NCBI RefSeq assembly: GCF_936927845.1
Contig: NZ_CAKZHV010000058.1
Location: 189,314 to 253,313 of the forward strand
DNA length: 64,000 nucleotides
From: an uncultured Sphingomonas sp.
Lineage (GTDB): Bacteria > Pseudomonadota > Alphaproteobacteria > Sphingomonadales > Sphingomonadaceae
Direction of reading: 5' to 3'
The notes under the pieces were generated by a model. It did not search any database. It was not told the origin of the DNA and saw only the letters and a program-made list of their open reading frames with translations. Below, piece by piece: positions 8,573 through 16,178 of this stretch; the first letter of the stretch is position 1; every line of letters begins with the position of its first letter. The position numbers and the translations under genes were made by a program.

Positions 8573-9472
8573 ATGGCTGACAGCTTTCGACTGGGGACAC
8601 GCGGATCGCCGCTCGCGCTGATACAGGCGGGGATGGTGCGCGACGCGCTGATGTCAGCGCATGGTTGGCCGGATGTCGAGATCGTCGTGATCCGCACCAC
8701 CGGCGACCGCGTGCAGGACCGCGCGCTGGCCGAGATCGGCGGCAAGGCGCTATGGACCAAGGAGCTCGACCGCGCGCTCTTGGCGGGAGAGGTCGACGCC
8801 TGCGTCCACTCGATGAAGGATGTGGAAACGATCCGCCCGCGCGCGATCGCGATCGCCGCCATGCTGGAGCGCGCCGACGTGCGCGACCGGTTGATCGGCG
8901 CGGAGTCGATCGCGGCCCTGCGCCACGGCGCGGTGGTGGGCACCAGCAGCCCCAGGCGCGCGGCACAGCTCGGGCGGCTGCGTCCCGACATCCGGACCGT
9001 GCTGTTCCGCGGCAACGTCGACACGCGGCTGGGCAAGCTGGCGGTTGGTGAGGTCGACGCGACCCTGCTCGCGGCGGCGGGGCTCGACCGGCTGGGCCGG
9101 CACGACACCGGCGTGGCGATTCCGTTCGACGAAATGCTGCCCGCCCCCGCGCAGGGCGCGGTCGGGATCGAGACGCTGGCGGACGGGCGCGCGCGCGCGC
9201 TGGTGGCGGCGATCGACCACGCCGACACGCACCGCGCCGTCGCGGTCGAGCGCGCGTTGCTCGCGGTACTGGCAGCCGACTGCCACTCGCCCGTCGCGGC
9301 ACTCGCGCGGGTAGAGGAGGGTGGCGTGTCGCTGCGCGCACAATTGCTGACCGAGCGCGGCGACGAGTCGGTCGAGGGTGTGATGCGCGCCGGCGACGAG
9401 GTCGGCGCTGCGCTGGCGCACGATCTGCTCGCGCGCGCGCCCGCGGCGGTCAGGCGATTGTTCGCGGGGTGA
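8573..9472 (+). CDS. hemC: Porphobilinogen deaminase (hydroxymethylbilane synthase)
   Basis: A 299-residue enzyme starting MADSFRLGTRGSPLALIQAG. It contains ALWTKELDRALLAGEVDACVHSMKD split over two known blocks, the GTSSPRRAAQL motif, and the cofactor-binding cysteine near residue 237 (LAADCHSPVAALA). It polymerises four porphobilinogens to hydroxymethylbilane in haem synthesis, in the cytoplasm. It is first in a hemC-hemD-mitofilin-like operon, overlapping hemD by 4 bases, and divergent from tsaD. Confidence 0.97.
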   Translation: MADSFRLGTRGSPLALIQAGMVRDALMSAHGWPDVEIVVIRTTGDRVQDRALAEIGGKALWTKELDRALLAGEVDACVHSMKDVETIRPRAIAIAAMLERADVRDRLIGAESIAALRHGAVVGTSSPRRAAQLGRLRPDIRTVLFRGNVDTRLGKLAVGEVDATLLAAAGLDRLGRHDTGVAIPFDEMLPAPAQGAVGIETLADGRARALVAAIDHADTHRAVAVERALLAVLAADCHSPVAALARVEEGGVSLRAQLLTERGDESVEGVMRAGDEVGAALAHDLLARAPAAVRRLFAG

Positions 9473-10176
9473 GCGACGATGGCGGTCGGGCCGCGCACGC
9501 GCTGGTGCTCAGGCCTGAGCCGGGAAACACGCGCACGGTTGCGGCGCTGCGCGACGCCGGGGTCGTGGCCGTGGGTATTCCCTTGTTCGCGGTACGACCG
9601 CTCGCGTGGCAGGTGCCTGACGGACGCTTCGACGCGCTGCTGCTCACCAGCGCCAATGCGGTCCGCATGGCAGGTGCGACACTCGCGTGCGTTGCGCACC
9701 TGCCCGTCGTCGCGGTCGGCGCGGCCACCGCGCAGGCGGCACGCGCGGCGGGTTTGACGGTCGCGGTGACCGGGCACGACGATGCGGCCGCCGTGGTCGC
9801 CGCCGCGCGTGCCTACCCGCGGCTGCTCCACCTCGCCGGGCGAGAGCATGTCGCGCTTCCCGGCGTCGCCTGTGCGGTCGTCTATGCCAGCGAGCCGCTA
9901 CCGGTCGCGCCCGCCGCGCTCGCGGCGGCGCTTCCCGCCGTCGTGCTGCTCCACTCGGCGCGCGCGGCGACCCGCTTCGCGGCACTGGTGGCGGACCTGC
10001 CGCGCAAGGAAATCGTGCTCGCCGTGCTCAGTGCCAAGGTCGCGGCGGCGGCCGGCAGCGGATGGCGGCGCGTCGCCGTCGCCGATGCCCCCAGCGACGC
10101 GCGGCTCGTCGCGCTCGCCGCCATGCTCGCGATTGACCCGGCACGCGGGCGCGAGGATAACGCGCGGCATGACTGA
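9469..10176 (+). CDS. hemD: Uroporphyrinogen-III synthase
   Basis: A 235-residue HemD-family protein starting with a GTG that overlaps the hemC stop (GTGA). It begins with the family pattern LVLRPEPGNTRTVAALRDAG, then LLLTSANAVRMAG and VVAVGAATAQAARAAGL, and later LLHSARAATRFAAL. It cyclises hydroxymethylbilane with D-ring inversion. HemD diverges widely in sequence, so the position behind hemC supports the call. The 3' end overlaps the next start by 8 bases. Confidence 0.9.
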   Translation: MSDDGGRAAHALVLRPEPGNTRTVAALRDAGVVAVGIPLFAVRPLAWQVPDGRFDALLLTSANAVRMAGATLACVAHLPVVAVGAATAQAARAAGLTVAVTGHDDAAAVVAAARAYPRLLHLAGREHVALPGVACAVVYASEPLPVAPAALAAALPAVVLLHSARAATRFAALVADLPRKEIVLAVLSAKVAAAAGSGWRRVAVADAPSDARLVALAAMLAIDPARGREDNARHD

Positions 10177-11089
10177 CGACCATCCGTTCGGCGACGGCGC
10201 GCGGCGATCGCGCATGGGGCCGGCGGTGCTGATCGCGGCGCTGGTGCTCGCGGTCGGGCTCGGCCTGATGATCTACGCGATCCGCAACGAACCCGGCTGG
10301 CTGCGACGCGGCGAAGCGCAATCGAACGTGTCCGCGCCCGCGCGCGCGACGGCGCAGCAGGCGCCGTCCGCCAGCGTCGATCCGCAGACGCTGTCGGCGC
10401 GCGAAACCGCGCTCGCCGCGCAGATCGCCAGTCTGGAAGCGCGCGCGGCGACGATCGGTACCAGCGCCAGCGACGCCGAAGGGCGCGCCGCCCGCGCCGA
10501 GGCGATCCTGATCGCCTTTGCCGCGCGCCGCGCGATCGATCGCGGGCTCGAGCTCGGCTATCTCGAGGAGCAGTTGCGCCTGCGCTTCCCGGCTGCCTCG
10601 CGTGAAGCGGCGGCGGTGATCCGCGCCTCGCGCAATCCCGTCACGCTGGAAACACTGCGCGAGGGGCTCGATGCCGCCGCGCCGACGTTACTCGCGCGCG
10701 AGAGTAGCTGGTGGGGCGGGCTCGGCGCCGAATTGCGCAACCTGGTCGTGATCCATGAGGCTGGCACGCCGTCGCCGCTACCGGCCGATCGACTCGCACG
10801 CGTACGCCGGCTGATCGACGCGGACCGGATCGAAGACGCGCTCGCCGAGGCGCAGCGGCTGCCCGGCGCGGCGAATGCGGGCAGCTGGACCGCGGCGGCG
10901 AAGCGCTACGTCGACGCGCACCGCGCGCTCGACCAGCTGGAGACGATCGCGATCGTCGGTCCGGTTGCGCAAGCCTCACCCGCGCCCACGCCCGCTGCCG
11001 CTGCCGCGCCCGGCAGCGCGATCGAGGCGCCGGCGCCGACGATCCCGCCGCAACCGGCGCCGACGGCCGATCTGGGAAACTACCTCTAG
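10169..11089 (+). CDS. Mitofilin/Mic60-like inner membrane protein
   Basis: A 306-residue protein with a short cytoplasmic N-terminus, one membrane helix at about residues 16-38 (GPAVLIAALVLAVGLGLMIYA), a coiled-coil stretch at about 70-130 (LSARETALAAQIASLEARAA) and a helical C-terminal domain (SWWGGLGAELRNLVVIHEAG, then ADRIEDALAEAQRLPGA). This layout and the place directly behind hemD match alphaproteobacterial COG4223 proteins, relatives of mitochondrial Mic60 that shape inner membrane folds. It is shorter than most family members. The proline/alanine-rich tail after residue 270 is not conserved. Membrane-shaping activity is inferred. Confidence 0.7.
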   Translation: MTDDHPFGDGARRSRMGPAVLIAALVLAVGLGLMIYAIRNEPGWLRRGEAQSNVSAPARATAQQAPSASVDPQTLSARETALAAQIASLEARAATIGTSASDAEGRAARAEAILIAFAARRAIDRGLELGYLEEQLRLRFPAASREAAAVIRASRNPVTLETLREGLDAAAPTLLARESSWWGGLGAELRNLVVIHEAGTPSPLPADRLARVRRLIDADRIEDALAEAQRLPGAANAGSWTAAAKRYVDAHRALDQLETIAIVGPVAQASPAPTPAAAAAPGSAIEAPAPTIPPQPAPTADLGNYL

Positions 11090-11096
11090 CGCGCGA

Positions 11097-11900
11097 TCAG
11101 GTGATCGGCGTGCCGACGCGCTCGATCAACGCCATCGCGGCCTGCGGGGCACGGATCTTCGCACCGTTGATCATGAACACGAACGTTTCTCTCGGCTGCA
11201 CCGGCGCCGGTGCGGCAGCGCACGGCAGCGTTGCGGGCGTGCCGCCGGCGGCGAGCGTGCGCGCCATCTCCGCCCAGCCGTCCAGCGCCGCGGGCGCGTA
11301 GCCGGTCGGTTCGTCCTCGCGCGCATCTTCCAGCCGCACGTAGGCGAAGTCGCCCGACACGTCGCCGATCGCGGGATGGTCGGCCGCATCGGCGTAGACG
11401 ATCGCGACCCCCGCCGACCGGCACAGCGCGACGAACGCGGGGGTGAAGAAACTGTCGTGGCGCACGTGCACCGCATGGCGCAGGCGGATGCCCTCGTGCG
11501 CGGAGGGCAGCAGCGACAGAAAGGCGGCGATATCGTCCGCGTCGAAGCGGCGGGTGTCGGCGAACTGCCACAGGATCGGACCAAGCTTGTCGCCCAGCTC
11601 GACGATACCCTGGTTGACGAACCGCGCGATCGACTCGCCCGCTTCCGCCAGCACCTTGCGCGTCACGCAGTAACGCGATGCCTTCAGCGCGAAGACGAAG
11701 CCCTCGGGCGTCGCGTCACGCCACGCGGCAAAGGTCGCTGGCTTGAACGAGGAATAGAAGGTCCCGTTGACCTCGATCGCGGAAACGTGCCGGCTGGCGT
11801 AATCCAGCTCGCGCTTGATCGGCCATTTGGGCGGATAGAAGCTGCCGCGCCACGGCTCGAAGGTCCAGCCGCCAATGCCGACTCGAATGGGATGCGTCAT
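11097..11900 (-). CDS. DUF72 domain protein (YecE-like)
   Basis: A 267-residue TIM-barrel protein of the DUF72 family, with hallmark N-terminus RVGIGGWTFEPWRGSFYP, then YASRHVSAIEVNGTFYSS, ILWQFADTRRFDADDI and YVRLEDARED. The biochemical role of DUF72 proteins is unknown. The ATG at 11900 directly precedes the conserved core; another in-frame ATG at 11939 would add 13 residues. It is convergent with the mitofilin-like gene (7 bp gap). Confidence 0.85.
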   Translation of the reverse strand: MTHPIRVGIGGWTFEPWRGSFYPPKWPIKRELDYASRHVSAIEVNGTFYSSFKPATFAAWRDATPEGFVFALKASRYCVTRKVLAEAGESIARFVNQGIVELGDKLGPILWQFADTRRFDADDIAAFLSLLPSAHEGIRLRHAVHVRHDSFFTPAFVALCRSAGVAIVYADAADHPAIGDVSGDFAYVRLEDAREDEPTGYAPAALDGWAEMARTLAAGGTPATLPCAAAPAPVQPRETFVFMINGAKIRAPQAAMALIERVGTPIT

Positions 11901-12017
11901 ATCGACGCTGTAGCGGATCGGCTCACCCCAGTCGCTCACCCCAATCGTTCATTCCAGCCGCTCATTCCAGCCGCTACGCACCGTCGCTCAGCCGACTTGC
12001 CCGCGCGTACGATCGCT

Positions 12018-12045
12018 GGCGGCGGGACATAGTTGCCCCGCCGCC
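12018..12045 (-). terminator. Hairpin behind the small lipoprotein gene
   Basis: A 9-bp inverted repeat (GGCGGCGGG at 12018-12026 and CCCGCCGCC at 12037-12045) lies 9 bp behind the stop codon of the lipoprotein gene on the minus strand. There is no T tract, so termination strength is uncertain. Confidence 0.45.
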
Positions 12046-12053
12046 GCTTGTGA

Positions 12054-12332
12054 TCACAACTGGTTCTTGACCTGCTGCTCGACGCGCGCGTCGTCGTTGT
12101 CGTCGGCCTTGTCCGCCGCGTCTTCGCCCATCTCGCGCACGTTGTCGGCGCGGTCCTCGAGCGCGTCGGACACCTGCTCGTTCGCAGTCGCGTCGGCCTG
12201 CGCGTCGAGCGCGTCGGCGCGGTTCTCGGTCATCGCCTCGATGTTGTCGGCTGCCTTGTCGTCGGCATTGCCGCCGCACGCGCCCAGCATCAGCAGGCCG
12301 GCCACGCCCGCGGCCTTCAGAACGGTCTTCAT
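12054..12332 (-). CDS. Small acidic lipoprotein
   Basis: A 92-residue protein with a lipoprotein signal (MKTVLKAAGVAGLLMLGACG, lipobox LGAC). The mature part is short, highly charged and helical (NADDKAADNIEAMTENRADA, later DALEDRADNVREMGEDAADK), with regular alanine/aspartate spacing suggesting an amphipathic coiled coil. No function is known. Similar small charged lipoproteins are often stress-induced, and a possible general-stress promoter lies about 50 bp upstream. The ATG at 12332 is the natural signal peptide start. Confidence 0.75.
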   Translation of the reverse strand: MKTVLKAAGVAGLLMLGACGGNADDKAADNIEAMTENRADALDAQADATANEQVSDALEDRADNVREMGEDAADKADDNDDARVEQQVKNQL

Positions 12333-12364
12333 TGATAGCACCCCTTTGTTCGTTGCGGCTCGTC

Positions 12365-12390
12365 AATGATCCGGCGTGGGCAAGGGTTCC
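12365..12390 (-). promoter_or_regulatory. Possible EcfG-type (general stress) promoter
   Basis: On the minus strand GGAAC (12390-12386) is followed after 17 bases by CATT (12368-12365). Alphaproteobacterial EcfG promoters read GGAAC-N16/17-CGTT, so there is one mismatch in the -10 element. It lies about 33 bp before the lipoprotein start codon, a sensible leader distance. Inference from a consensus match only. Confidence 0.35.
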
Positions 12391-12418
12391 AAATCGCGCC
12401 TCGCGCGTTGCGCCTCGC

Positions 12419-13318
12419 ATGTCCGATCACCCTTCCGCGGCCGAGAACGGCTGGCTCACCATCGCGTCCGACGAATTGTCTGCCGCGATCAACCCGCACG
12501 GTGCCGAACTCTCGTCGATCCGTGATGGTGAGGGGCGCGAGTTGATGACCGATGCCGACCCGCGCTGGTGGACCGGGCGCGCGCCGCTGCTGTTTCCGGT
12601 CGTCGGCAAGCCCGCGGGCGAGACGATCCGCGTCGACGGTCAGGTATATCCGATGAAGCAGCACGGCTTCGCGCGCCGCCGCGACTTCCAGGTCGTGTCG
12701 CACGAGGAGTCGCGGGTCGTGTTCGCGCTCGGGGACGATGCCGACACGCGCGCATCCTATCCGTTCGCGTTCCAACTGGGAGCGGCGTTCACGATCGTGC
12801 AGGCGACGCTCGAACTCGCGATCACGATCCACAATCCGGGCGATACGCCCTTGCCCGCCAGCTTCGGCTTCCACCCCGCCTTTGCCTGGCCGCTACCATA
12901 TGGCGCCACGCGCGAGGATCATCGCATCACCTTTGCCGCGGACGAGTTCGAGCCGCTGCGCGTCCTCGACTCCGATGGGCAGATCACCGCGGAGCGGCGC
13001 ACCTCGCCGCTCGACGACCGGACGCTGCACCTCGCCGACGATCTGTTCGCGCGCGACGCGCTGATCTGGGACCGGGTCCACAGCCAGTCGGTCCGCTACG
13101 GCGCGGATACCGGACCCGCGCTCGAGATCGCCTTTCCCGACACGCCGATGCTGGGCATCTGGACCAAGCCCGGCGCGCCGTTCGTCTGCATCGAGCCGTG
13201 GCACGGGATCGCCGACCCGGTCGATTACACCGGCGAGTTCCGCGACAAGCCCGGCGTGTTCCTGATCGCCCCCGGCGATGCGAAGCGCATCAGCATGTCG
13301 GTGACGCTCCGGCAATGA
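12419..13318 (+). CDS. Aldose 1-epimerase family protein (LacX-like)
   Basis: A 299-residue galactose mutarotase-fold protein. Recognisable parts are NPHGAELSSIRDGEGRELM, WWTGRAPLLFPVVGK, MKQHGFARRRDFQVV, GFHPAFAWPLPYGA (catalytic-region histidine) and a C-terminal FVCIEPWHGIADP, where the glutamate is the likely catalytic base. The subgroup resembles LacX/YeaD-type epimerases that interconvert sugar anomers, but the substrate is unknown. The ATG at 12419 (MSDHPSAAENGW) precedes the conserved core. It stands alone between divergent and convergent neighbours. Confidence 0.85.
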   Translation: MSDHPSAAENGWLTIASDELSAAINPHGAELSSIRDGEGRELMTDADPRWWTGRAPLLFPVVGKPAGETIRVDGQVYPMKQHGFARRRDFQVVSHEESRVVFALGDDADTRASYPFAFQLGAAFTIVQATLELAITIHNPGDTPLPASFGFHPAFAWPLPYGATREDHRITFAADEFEPLRVLDSDGQITAERRTSPLDDRTLHLADDLFARDALIWDRVHSQSVRYGADTGPALEIAFPDTPMLGIWTKPGAPFVCIEPWHGIADPVDYTGEFRDKPGVFLIAPGDAKRISMSVTLRQ

Positions 13319-13340
13319 TCCCGGACGGCAGAGACGACAA

Positions 13341-13370
13341 CGGCCGACCGCTCGGGCGAGCGGCCGGCCG
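13341..13370. terminator. GC-rich hairpin between convergent genes
   Basis: A near-perfect inverted repeat (CGGCCGACCGCTC, 4-base loop, GAGCGGCCGGCCG) lies between the 3' ends of the epimerase gene and the convergent rpoZ gene. It has no T tract on either strand and probably acts as a shared terminator or transcript stabiliser. Confidence 0.5.
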
Positions 13371-13393
13371 TCGCAGCAATCGTCGCCAAACGA

Positions 13394-13738
13394 TCAGCCG
13401 TCGTAATCGGCGCCCAGATTCTGGTTGCGCGGCGGGGCGGCGGCGGTGAGCCGCAGCGCCTCCGCCGACGCGGCCAGGCTGCCGACCTCGTCCGCCTCGT
13501 CCTCGTCGTCGATCTGCACCCGCTGCATGCCCTGGATCGCGGCCTCGTTCAGGTCGCGCGGGCGCACGGTCTGCTCGGCGATCTCGCGCAGCGCCACGAC
13601 CGGATTCTTGTCACGGTCGCGATCGAGCGTCAGTTCCGCCCCGCCCGAGATCTGGCGCGCGCGCTGCGCGGCCATCAGCACCAGGTCGAAACGGTTCGGG
13701 ATCTTATCGACGCAATCCTCGACGGTCACGCGCGCCAT
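13394..13738 (-). CDS. rpoZ: RNA polymerase omega subunit
   Basis: A 114-residue protein beginning MARVTVEDCVDKIPNRFDLV, the invariant omega N-terminus, followed by LMAAQRARQISGGA and NPVVALREIAEQTV. It stabilises the beta-prime subunit and helps form the ppGpp site. The acidic extension after residue 75 is typical of alphaproteobacterial omega. It is divergent from the phospholipase D-like gene. Confidence 0.97.
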   Translation of the reverse strand: MARVTVEDCVDKIPNRFDLVLMAAQRARQISGGAELTLDRDRDKNPVVALREIAEQTVRPRDLNEAAIQGMQRVQIDDEDEADEVGSLAASAEALRLTAAAPPRNQNLGADYDG

Positions 13739-13797
13739 GGGCGGCTTCCTTGCAAAAAAACGGAAACGGGAAGATGCCTGTGTATGACGAGGGCGTC

Positions 13798-15000
13798 ATG
13801 AAGTCAACGAACGCGCAATCCGCCGAACAGGGCGCCGGCACCGCCCGACCAATAACCGTCGACGGTCACCGCCTGACGCTGCTGACCGAGGGGCCCGACC
13901 GGCGCCGTGCACTGCTCGACCTGATCGCGCAGGCGCGCACGTCGCTGCGGCTGATCTTCTACATCTACGCCGACGACGCGTCGGGGCGGCGGATCAACGA
14001 TGCGCTGGTCGCAGCGGCAGCCCGGGGGGTGCGCGTGGCGTTGATCGTCGACGGCTTCGGCAGCGACGACGCCGACGCGCACTTCTTCGATCCCCTTCGC
14101 GCCGCCGGCATCTCGGTGTGTCGCTTCTCGCCGCGGTTCGGCCGGCGCTACCTGCTGCGCAATCATCAGAAACTCGCGCTCGCGGACGCGGGGACCGCGC
14201 ACGCGCGCATCCTGACCGGCGGGTTCAACGTCGAGGACGATTATTTCGGCACCGCGCGCGAACAGGCGTGGCGCGATCTGGGCCTGCTGGTGGAGGGCGA
14301 GGCCGCGTCGCGCATGGCGGGTTATTTCGACGCGCTGGAAGAATGGGTGCGCGAGCCCAAGGGCAAGCTGCGCCACCTCAACCGCGCGCTGTCGCGCTGG
14401 AGCGAGACGCAAGGCCGGCTGCGCTGGCTGATCGGCGGACCGACGCGGCGGTTGTCGCCCTGGGCGCGCGCGATCCGTACCGACATGCGCCGCGCGCACC
14501 GGATTGATCTGATCGCGGCCTATTTCACGCCGAGCCCCACGATCCTGCGGCGGCTCGACCGCGCGGGGCGGCTGGGCCAGTCGGTGCGCGTCGTCACCGC
14601 CGCCAAGTCGGACAATGACGCGACGATCGCCGCGGCACGCTTCACCTATCGCGGGCTGCTGAAGAAAGGCGTGCGTGTCTACGAATATCAGCCGACCAAG
14701 CTGCATACCAAGCTCTACGTCGTCGACGACGCGGTCTATGTCGGCAGCGCCAATTTCGACATGCGCAGCCTGTTCATCAATCTCGAGCTGATGCTCCGGA
14801 TCGAGGATGCGGATTTCGCTGCGCAGGTGCGCGATTATGTCGATGGCGAGATCTCACACTCGCATGAGATCACGCGCGACGTATACGCGCAGGCGACCGG
14901 CTGGTGGCAGCGCACCAAGCAGTTCGCGGCATACCTGATCGTCGGCGTGCTCGACCCCACGGTGTCGCGCGGCCTGAACTTTCGCGGTGAGGACCTGTAA
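13798..15000 (+). CDS. Phospholipase D/cardiolipin synthase-like protein
   Basis: A 400-residue protein with two HKD motifs: NHQKLALAD followed by GGFN near residue 122, and LHTKLYVVDD followed by GSANFDMRS near residue 302. It fits the ClsB-like group of cytosolic or membrane-associated phosphatidyltransferases. These form a covalent phosphohistidine intermediate and can make cardiolipin or exchange head groups. No N-terminal membrane helix is seen. The start at 13798 is chosen for a GAGG 5 bases upstream; in-frame ATGs at 13774 and 13750 are possible. It is convergent with a phospholipid methyltransferase-like gene, suggesting a membrane-lipid locus. Confidence 0.85.
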   Translation: MKSTNAQSAEQGAGTARPITVDGHRLTLLTEGPDRRRALLDLIAQARTSLRLIFYIYADDASGRRINDALVAAAARGVRVALIVDGFGSDDADAHFFDPLRAAGISVCRFSPRFGRRYLLRNHQKLALADAGTAHARILTGGFNVEDDYFGTAREQAWRDLGLLVEGEAASRMAGYFDALEEWVREPKGKLRHLNRALSRWSETQGRLRWLIGGPTRRLSPWARAIRTDMRRAHRIDLIAAYFTPSPTILRRLDRAGRLGQSVRVVTAAKSDNDATIAAARFTYRGLLKKGVRVYEYQPTKLHTKLYVVDDAVYVGSANFDMRSLFINLELMLRIEDADFAAQVRDYVDGEISHSHEITRDVYAQATGWWQRTKQFAAYLIVGVLDPTVSRGLNFRGEDL

Positions 15001-15063
15001 GGAAAAGGTTCACCAGCAGTCCGGCACCGCCTGCCGCATCATCCTCGCGGCGCGCGCTTCACC

Positions 15064-15672
15064 TCAGTCCTTATGTGCCCAGTACAGCTGGGCCGGCGGC
15101 ACGTTCCACCATTCCATGTCGTGGTCGATGCGCGTGAAATGCGCGGCGATGAAGTCGCGGACCTTGGGGCTGAATTGATAGACCAGGAACGCGCCATCCT
15201 TGCGCAGCGCCCGGTGCGTCGCCGCCGCAATTGCTGGGCCGACGCCGTCGGGCAGCGTCGAAAAGGGCAGGCCCGACAGGATGTAATCGGCCGATTGATG
15301 ACCGTGTTCGGCGATGATCCGTTCGACGTCGGCGGCCGACCCCTCGACCGCGACGAAGCGCGAATCGGTGATCGTGTGGTCGAGGTAGCGGATGAAATCG
15401 GGGTTGGTGTCGATCGCGATCAACATCGCGTCGGGCGCCATCCGCTCCAGGATCGGGCGGCAGAAGGTGCCCACACCAGGGCCATATTCGACGAACAGCT
15501 TGCAATTGGCCCAGTCGACGGGCGCGAGCATCTTGCGGATCAGCCGGTCGGACGAGGGGATGATCGAGCCGACCATGACCGGGTGCTTCAGGAAACCCTG
15601 AAAGAACATCTGCAGCGGTCCGGGGACACCGGCGGGCCGGGCGCGACGCATCGCGTTGGTCGAACTGGGCAT
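15064..15672 (-). CDS. Phospholipid N-methyltransferase-like (PmtA family)
   Basis: A 202-residue SAM-dependent methyltransferase. SAM motif I is FVEYGPGVGTFCRPIL, preceded by FFQGFLKHPVMVGSIIPSS, a block typical of the rhizobial PmtA group. Motif II-like DYILSGLPFSTLPDGVG and the WWNVPPAQLYWAHK C-terminus follow. PmtA methylates phosphatidylethanolamine towards phosphatidylcholine; the number of methylations here is unknown. The ATG at 15672 is preferred over a GTG at 15684. It is convergent with the phospholipase D-like gene. Confidence 0.75.
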   Translation of the reverse strand: MPSSTNAMRRARPAGVPGPLQMFFQGFLKHPVMVGSIIPSSDRLIRKMLAPVDWANCKLFVEYGPGVGTFCRPILERMAPDAMLIAIDTNPDFIRYLDHTITDSRFVAVEGSAADVERIIAEHGHQSADYILSGLPFSTLPDGVGPAIAAATHRALRKDGAFLVYQFSPKVRDFIAAHFTRIDHDMEWWNVPPAQLYWAHKD

Positions 15673-15803
15673 GAGGAAAAGCACTGCTCCCGTTATGTCC
15701 GCGCTGCATGCTCCGCGCAGCCCGGTTGGACGAACGCTTGGTCAAGCGCGTCGGTTGCCATAGCGGGGTTGCGCCGCGGCCCCAAGCGCCTAATCGCTTG
15801 GAT

Positions 15804-16178
15804 ATGCCGGACGACAGAACAGCGGCGCGGGAGGACAGGGCCCGGGAGGATAGGGGCGGTCAGGTGGCGGTGATCTTCGCTGCCTGGCGCACGCGCGTGG
15901 ACGAGGCGGGCTACGCTGCCGCGGCCACGGCGATGGGTGCGCTCGCCGCGAAGCAGCCCGGCTATTGTGGGATCGACGCCGCGCGCGGCGACGACGGATT
16001 CGGCGTCACCGTCAGCTATTGGGCGGATGAGGCAAGCGCGGTCGCGTGGCGTGAGCACCCCGAGCATGCGGCGGTGCGCGAGGCGGGCCGCGGGCGGTGG
16101 TACGATCGCTACGACCTGCACGTCGCACATGTGTCGCGCAGCTACGGCTGGCGCAGGGTAGAGGAGGAAGCGGCATGA
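15804..16178 (+). CDS. Antibiotic biosynthesis monooxygenase (ABM) domain protein
   Basis: A 124-residue protein with one ABM fold: VAVIFAAWRTRVDEAGYA, then LAAKQPGYCGIDAARGDDGF and SYWADEASAVAWREHPEHA. The family includes haem-degrading and quinone monooxygenases as well as uncharacterised stress proteins, so the substrate cannot be assigned. The first 27 residues (MPDDRTAAREDRAREDRG) are charged and not part of the domain; a later start is possible. Its stop overlaps the next ATG, coupling it to the MFS transporter. Confidence 0.75.
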   Translation: MPDDRTAAREDRAREDRGGQVAVIFAAWRTRVDEAGYAAAATAMGALAAKQPGYCGIDAARGDDGFGVTVSYWADEASAVAWREHPEHAAVREAGRGRWYDRYDLHVAHVSRSYGWRRVEEEAA

